DNA from: Acidobacteriota bacterium
GTDB taxonomy: Bacteria; Acidobacteriota; Terriglobia; Bryobacterales; Bryobacteraceae
Length of the DNA: 41,493 bases
NCBI GenBank assembly: GCA_018268935.1
Contig: JAFDVS010000046.1
Location: 6,823-48,315 of the forward strand
Reading direction: 5' to 3'
Position 1 is the first letter of the stretch, and each line of letters opens with the position of its first letter. Shown here piece after piece: positions 40,370 to 41,493 of the stretch. Made by a program: the position numbers and the translations under genes. Below the pieces are notes generated by a model that was given only the letters and a program-made list of their open reading frames with translations, did no database searches and had not been told where the DNA came from.

Positions 40370-41493
40370 ATGCGCATCGGAGAGCGCCTCATCGCGCGCA
40401 AGTTGATTTCGCAGGAAGAACTCGACCGCGGCCTGGAGATCCAGAAGGAACGCGGCGAAAAGATCGGCAAGATTCTGCTCGATCTTGGATTCCTGAGCGC
40501 GCGTGACCTGCTGCAGGTGCTCAGCGAACAACTGGAAGTTCCGCTGGTGGCCATCGACGGACCCCCGCTGATCACCCCCGAAACCGAAGCGCTGGCGCCG
40601 CGGTTCCTACGCCAGGTGCGCGCGCTCCCCGTAGGGCTCAATGACTCTGCGCTGCGCCTTGCCATGGCCGACCCGCTCGATGTGGAAACCATCCATGCGA
40701 TCGAATCGGTGACCGGGCTCAAGGTACAGCCGCTGCTCGCCAATGAGCAGGAGATCGCTGACGCCATCGACAAATACATGGGCGAGCGCGCCCGCACGGA
40801 AAGCGAAGCCGAAGCGGTAGGTGCATCGGAAGAAGATCTGGAGCACCTCCGCGACATGGCCAGCGAAGCCCCGGTCATCCGCTTGGTGAACTCCATGATC
40901 GGACAAGCCGTGGAAAAACGCGCCAGTGACATCCACGTCGAGCCCTTCGAGAAGGAATTCCGCATCCGCTTCCGTGTCGATGGTGTGCTGCAGAGCCAGG
41001 ATCCGCCGCCGCGCGAAATGAAGGCCGCCATCATTTCCCGCATCAAGCTGATGGCGAAGCTCAACATCGCCGAGCGGCGCCTGCCTCAGGACGGCCGCAT
41101 CAAGATCAAGACCCTGGGCCGCGAAGTCGATCTGCGCGTTTCCACCTTACCCACTCTGTATGGCGAAAGCGTCGTGATGCGCTTGCTCGATCGTTCCGCC
41201 GGCGATTTCTACGATCTGCGCAACCTCGGCTTCGACGATGGCATGCTCGATCGCATGGAGCATTTCACCGGGCTTCCGCACGGTATTTTTCTGGTCACCG
41301 GCCCCACCGGCAGCGGCAAATCCACCACGCTCTATTCCGCACTGAAGCGAGTCAACGGCACGGAGCGCAAGATCATCACCATCGAAGACCCGGTGGAATA
41401 CCAGATGGACGGCATCAATCAGATCCACGTCAATCCGCAAATCGGGCTGACGTTTGCTTCCGGTCTGCGCCACATCGTCCGCCAGGACCCCGA
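40370..41493 (+). CDS. GspE/PilB-type secretion ATPase (3' end outside window)
   Basis: The frame is open from ATG at 40370 to the window end, 374 codons. The N-terminal 140 residues form an MshEN-like domain (MRIGERLIARKLISQEELDR). The catalytic part has the typical ASDIHVEPFEKEFRIRFRVDG, the Walker A GPTGSGKSTT (about 311-320), the Asp box ITIEDPVEYQ and the beginning of the Walker B/His region LRHIVRQDP. It powers pilin or pseudopilin assembly for type II secretion or type IV pili. The four-Cys zinc motif would lie downstream of the window. It starts one base after the previous stop, so it belongs to the ECF operon. The secretin and pseudopilins lie about 15 kb upstream. Confidence 0.93.
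   Translation, partial: MRIGERLIARKLISQEELDRGLEIQKERGEKIGKILLDLGFLSARDLLQVLSEQLEVPLVAIDGPPLITPETEALAPRFLRQVRALPVGLNDSALRLAMADPLDVETIHAIESVTGLKVQPLLANEQEIADAIDKYMGERARTESEAEAVGASEEDLEHLRDMASEAPVIRLVNSMIGQAVEKRASDIHVEPFEKEFRIRFRVDGVLQSQDPPPREMKAAIISRIKLMAKLNIAERRLPQDGRIKIKTLGREVDLRVSTLPTLYGESVVMRLLDRSAGDFYDLRNLGFDDGMLDRMEHFTGLPHGIFLVTGPTGSGKSTTLYSALKRVNGTERKIITIEDPVEYQMDGINQIHVNPQIGLTFASGLRHIVRQDP

Overview
The window is high-GC, densely packed bacterial DNA that most resembles Acidobacteriota, probably the Solibacter/Bryobacter lineage. This placement is an inference from gene content. The window has a PSCyt1/DUF1549/DUF1553 cytochrome with a DUF1501 partner, tandem heme c/copper-monooxygenase-like secreted proteins, a VWFA-domain exported protein of the acidobacterial type, a secretin ending in a cohesin-like domain, a Tat-type sulfatase, and a reduced Hfq. 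I saw no rRNA, tRNA, CRISPR array or intact insertion sequence. No gene-free stretch exceeds about 300 bases once the pseudogenes are counted.

Layout. 1-1057: end of a chemotaxis locus (cheR, truncated by the window edge, then a CheX-like phosphatase). 1080-2767: histidine-degradation remnants, an imidazolonepropionase-like protein lacking its catalytic core and overlapping ftcD. 2786-6263: a Tat-type SelA-like PLP enzyme, RidA, a NYN nuclease with two OST-HTH/LOTUS domains, and a stand-alone B12-binding mutase subunit. 6300-10446: a complex I cluster nuoA-C-D-E-F with nuoB absent, preceded by a good sigma70 promoter and a G-rich tract. 10450-15541 (minus strand): a tightly coupled operon DUF1553 cytochrome - DUF1501 - M24 peptidase. 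15611-16125: a ParD/ParE-type toxin-antitoxin pair. 16721-21316: four consecutive exported proteins with a heme c domain, three of which carry a complete set of PHM-type copper ligands. 21326-22190: orphan HigA-type antitoxin and smpB.

22334-25552 holds a secretin and two overlapping pseudopilins. 25607-32024 holds an SLH-domain exported protein, PhoD phosphatase, a MoaD-MoaE fusion, a VWFA protein, Hfq and a SuhB-type phosphatase. 32031-35367 holds an AraC/GyrI regulator, a small membrane protein, an orphan sugar-binding lipoprotein, a Rieske ferredoxin and mutM. 35386-36840 is a sulfatase. Its 3' end recurs twice downstream (at 37590 and 38207), bracketing a decayed island with a Phd antitoxin, a frameshifted RelE toxin, an exported protein with a nonsense codon in its signal peptide, and an orphan VapB. 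38707-41493 is a translationally coupled run: ECF sigma factor, membrane anti-sigma, exported protein and a GspE/PilB ATPase cut by the window end.

Two themes stand out. One is cell-surface redox and export: exported heme c proteins, copper monooxygenase-like enzymes, and secretin/pseudopilin/ATPase parts of a type II secretion or type IV pilus machine split over two places. The other is repeated decay of toxin-antitoxin modules. The best candidate for an undescribed system is the four-gene heme c/copper-monooxygenase array at 16721-21316. The NYN-OST-HTH protein with its Arg/Asp repeat linker and the repeat-bracketed island after the sulfatase come next.
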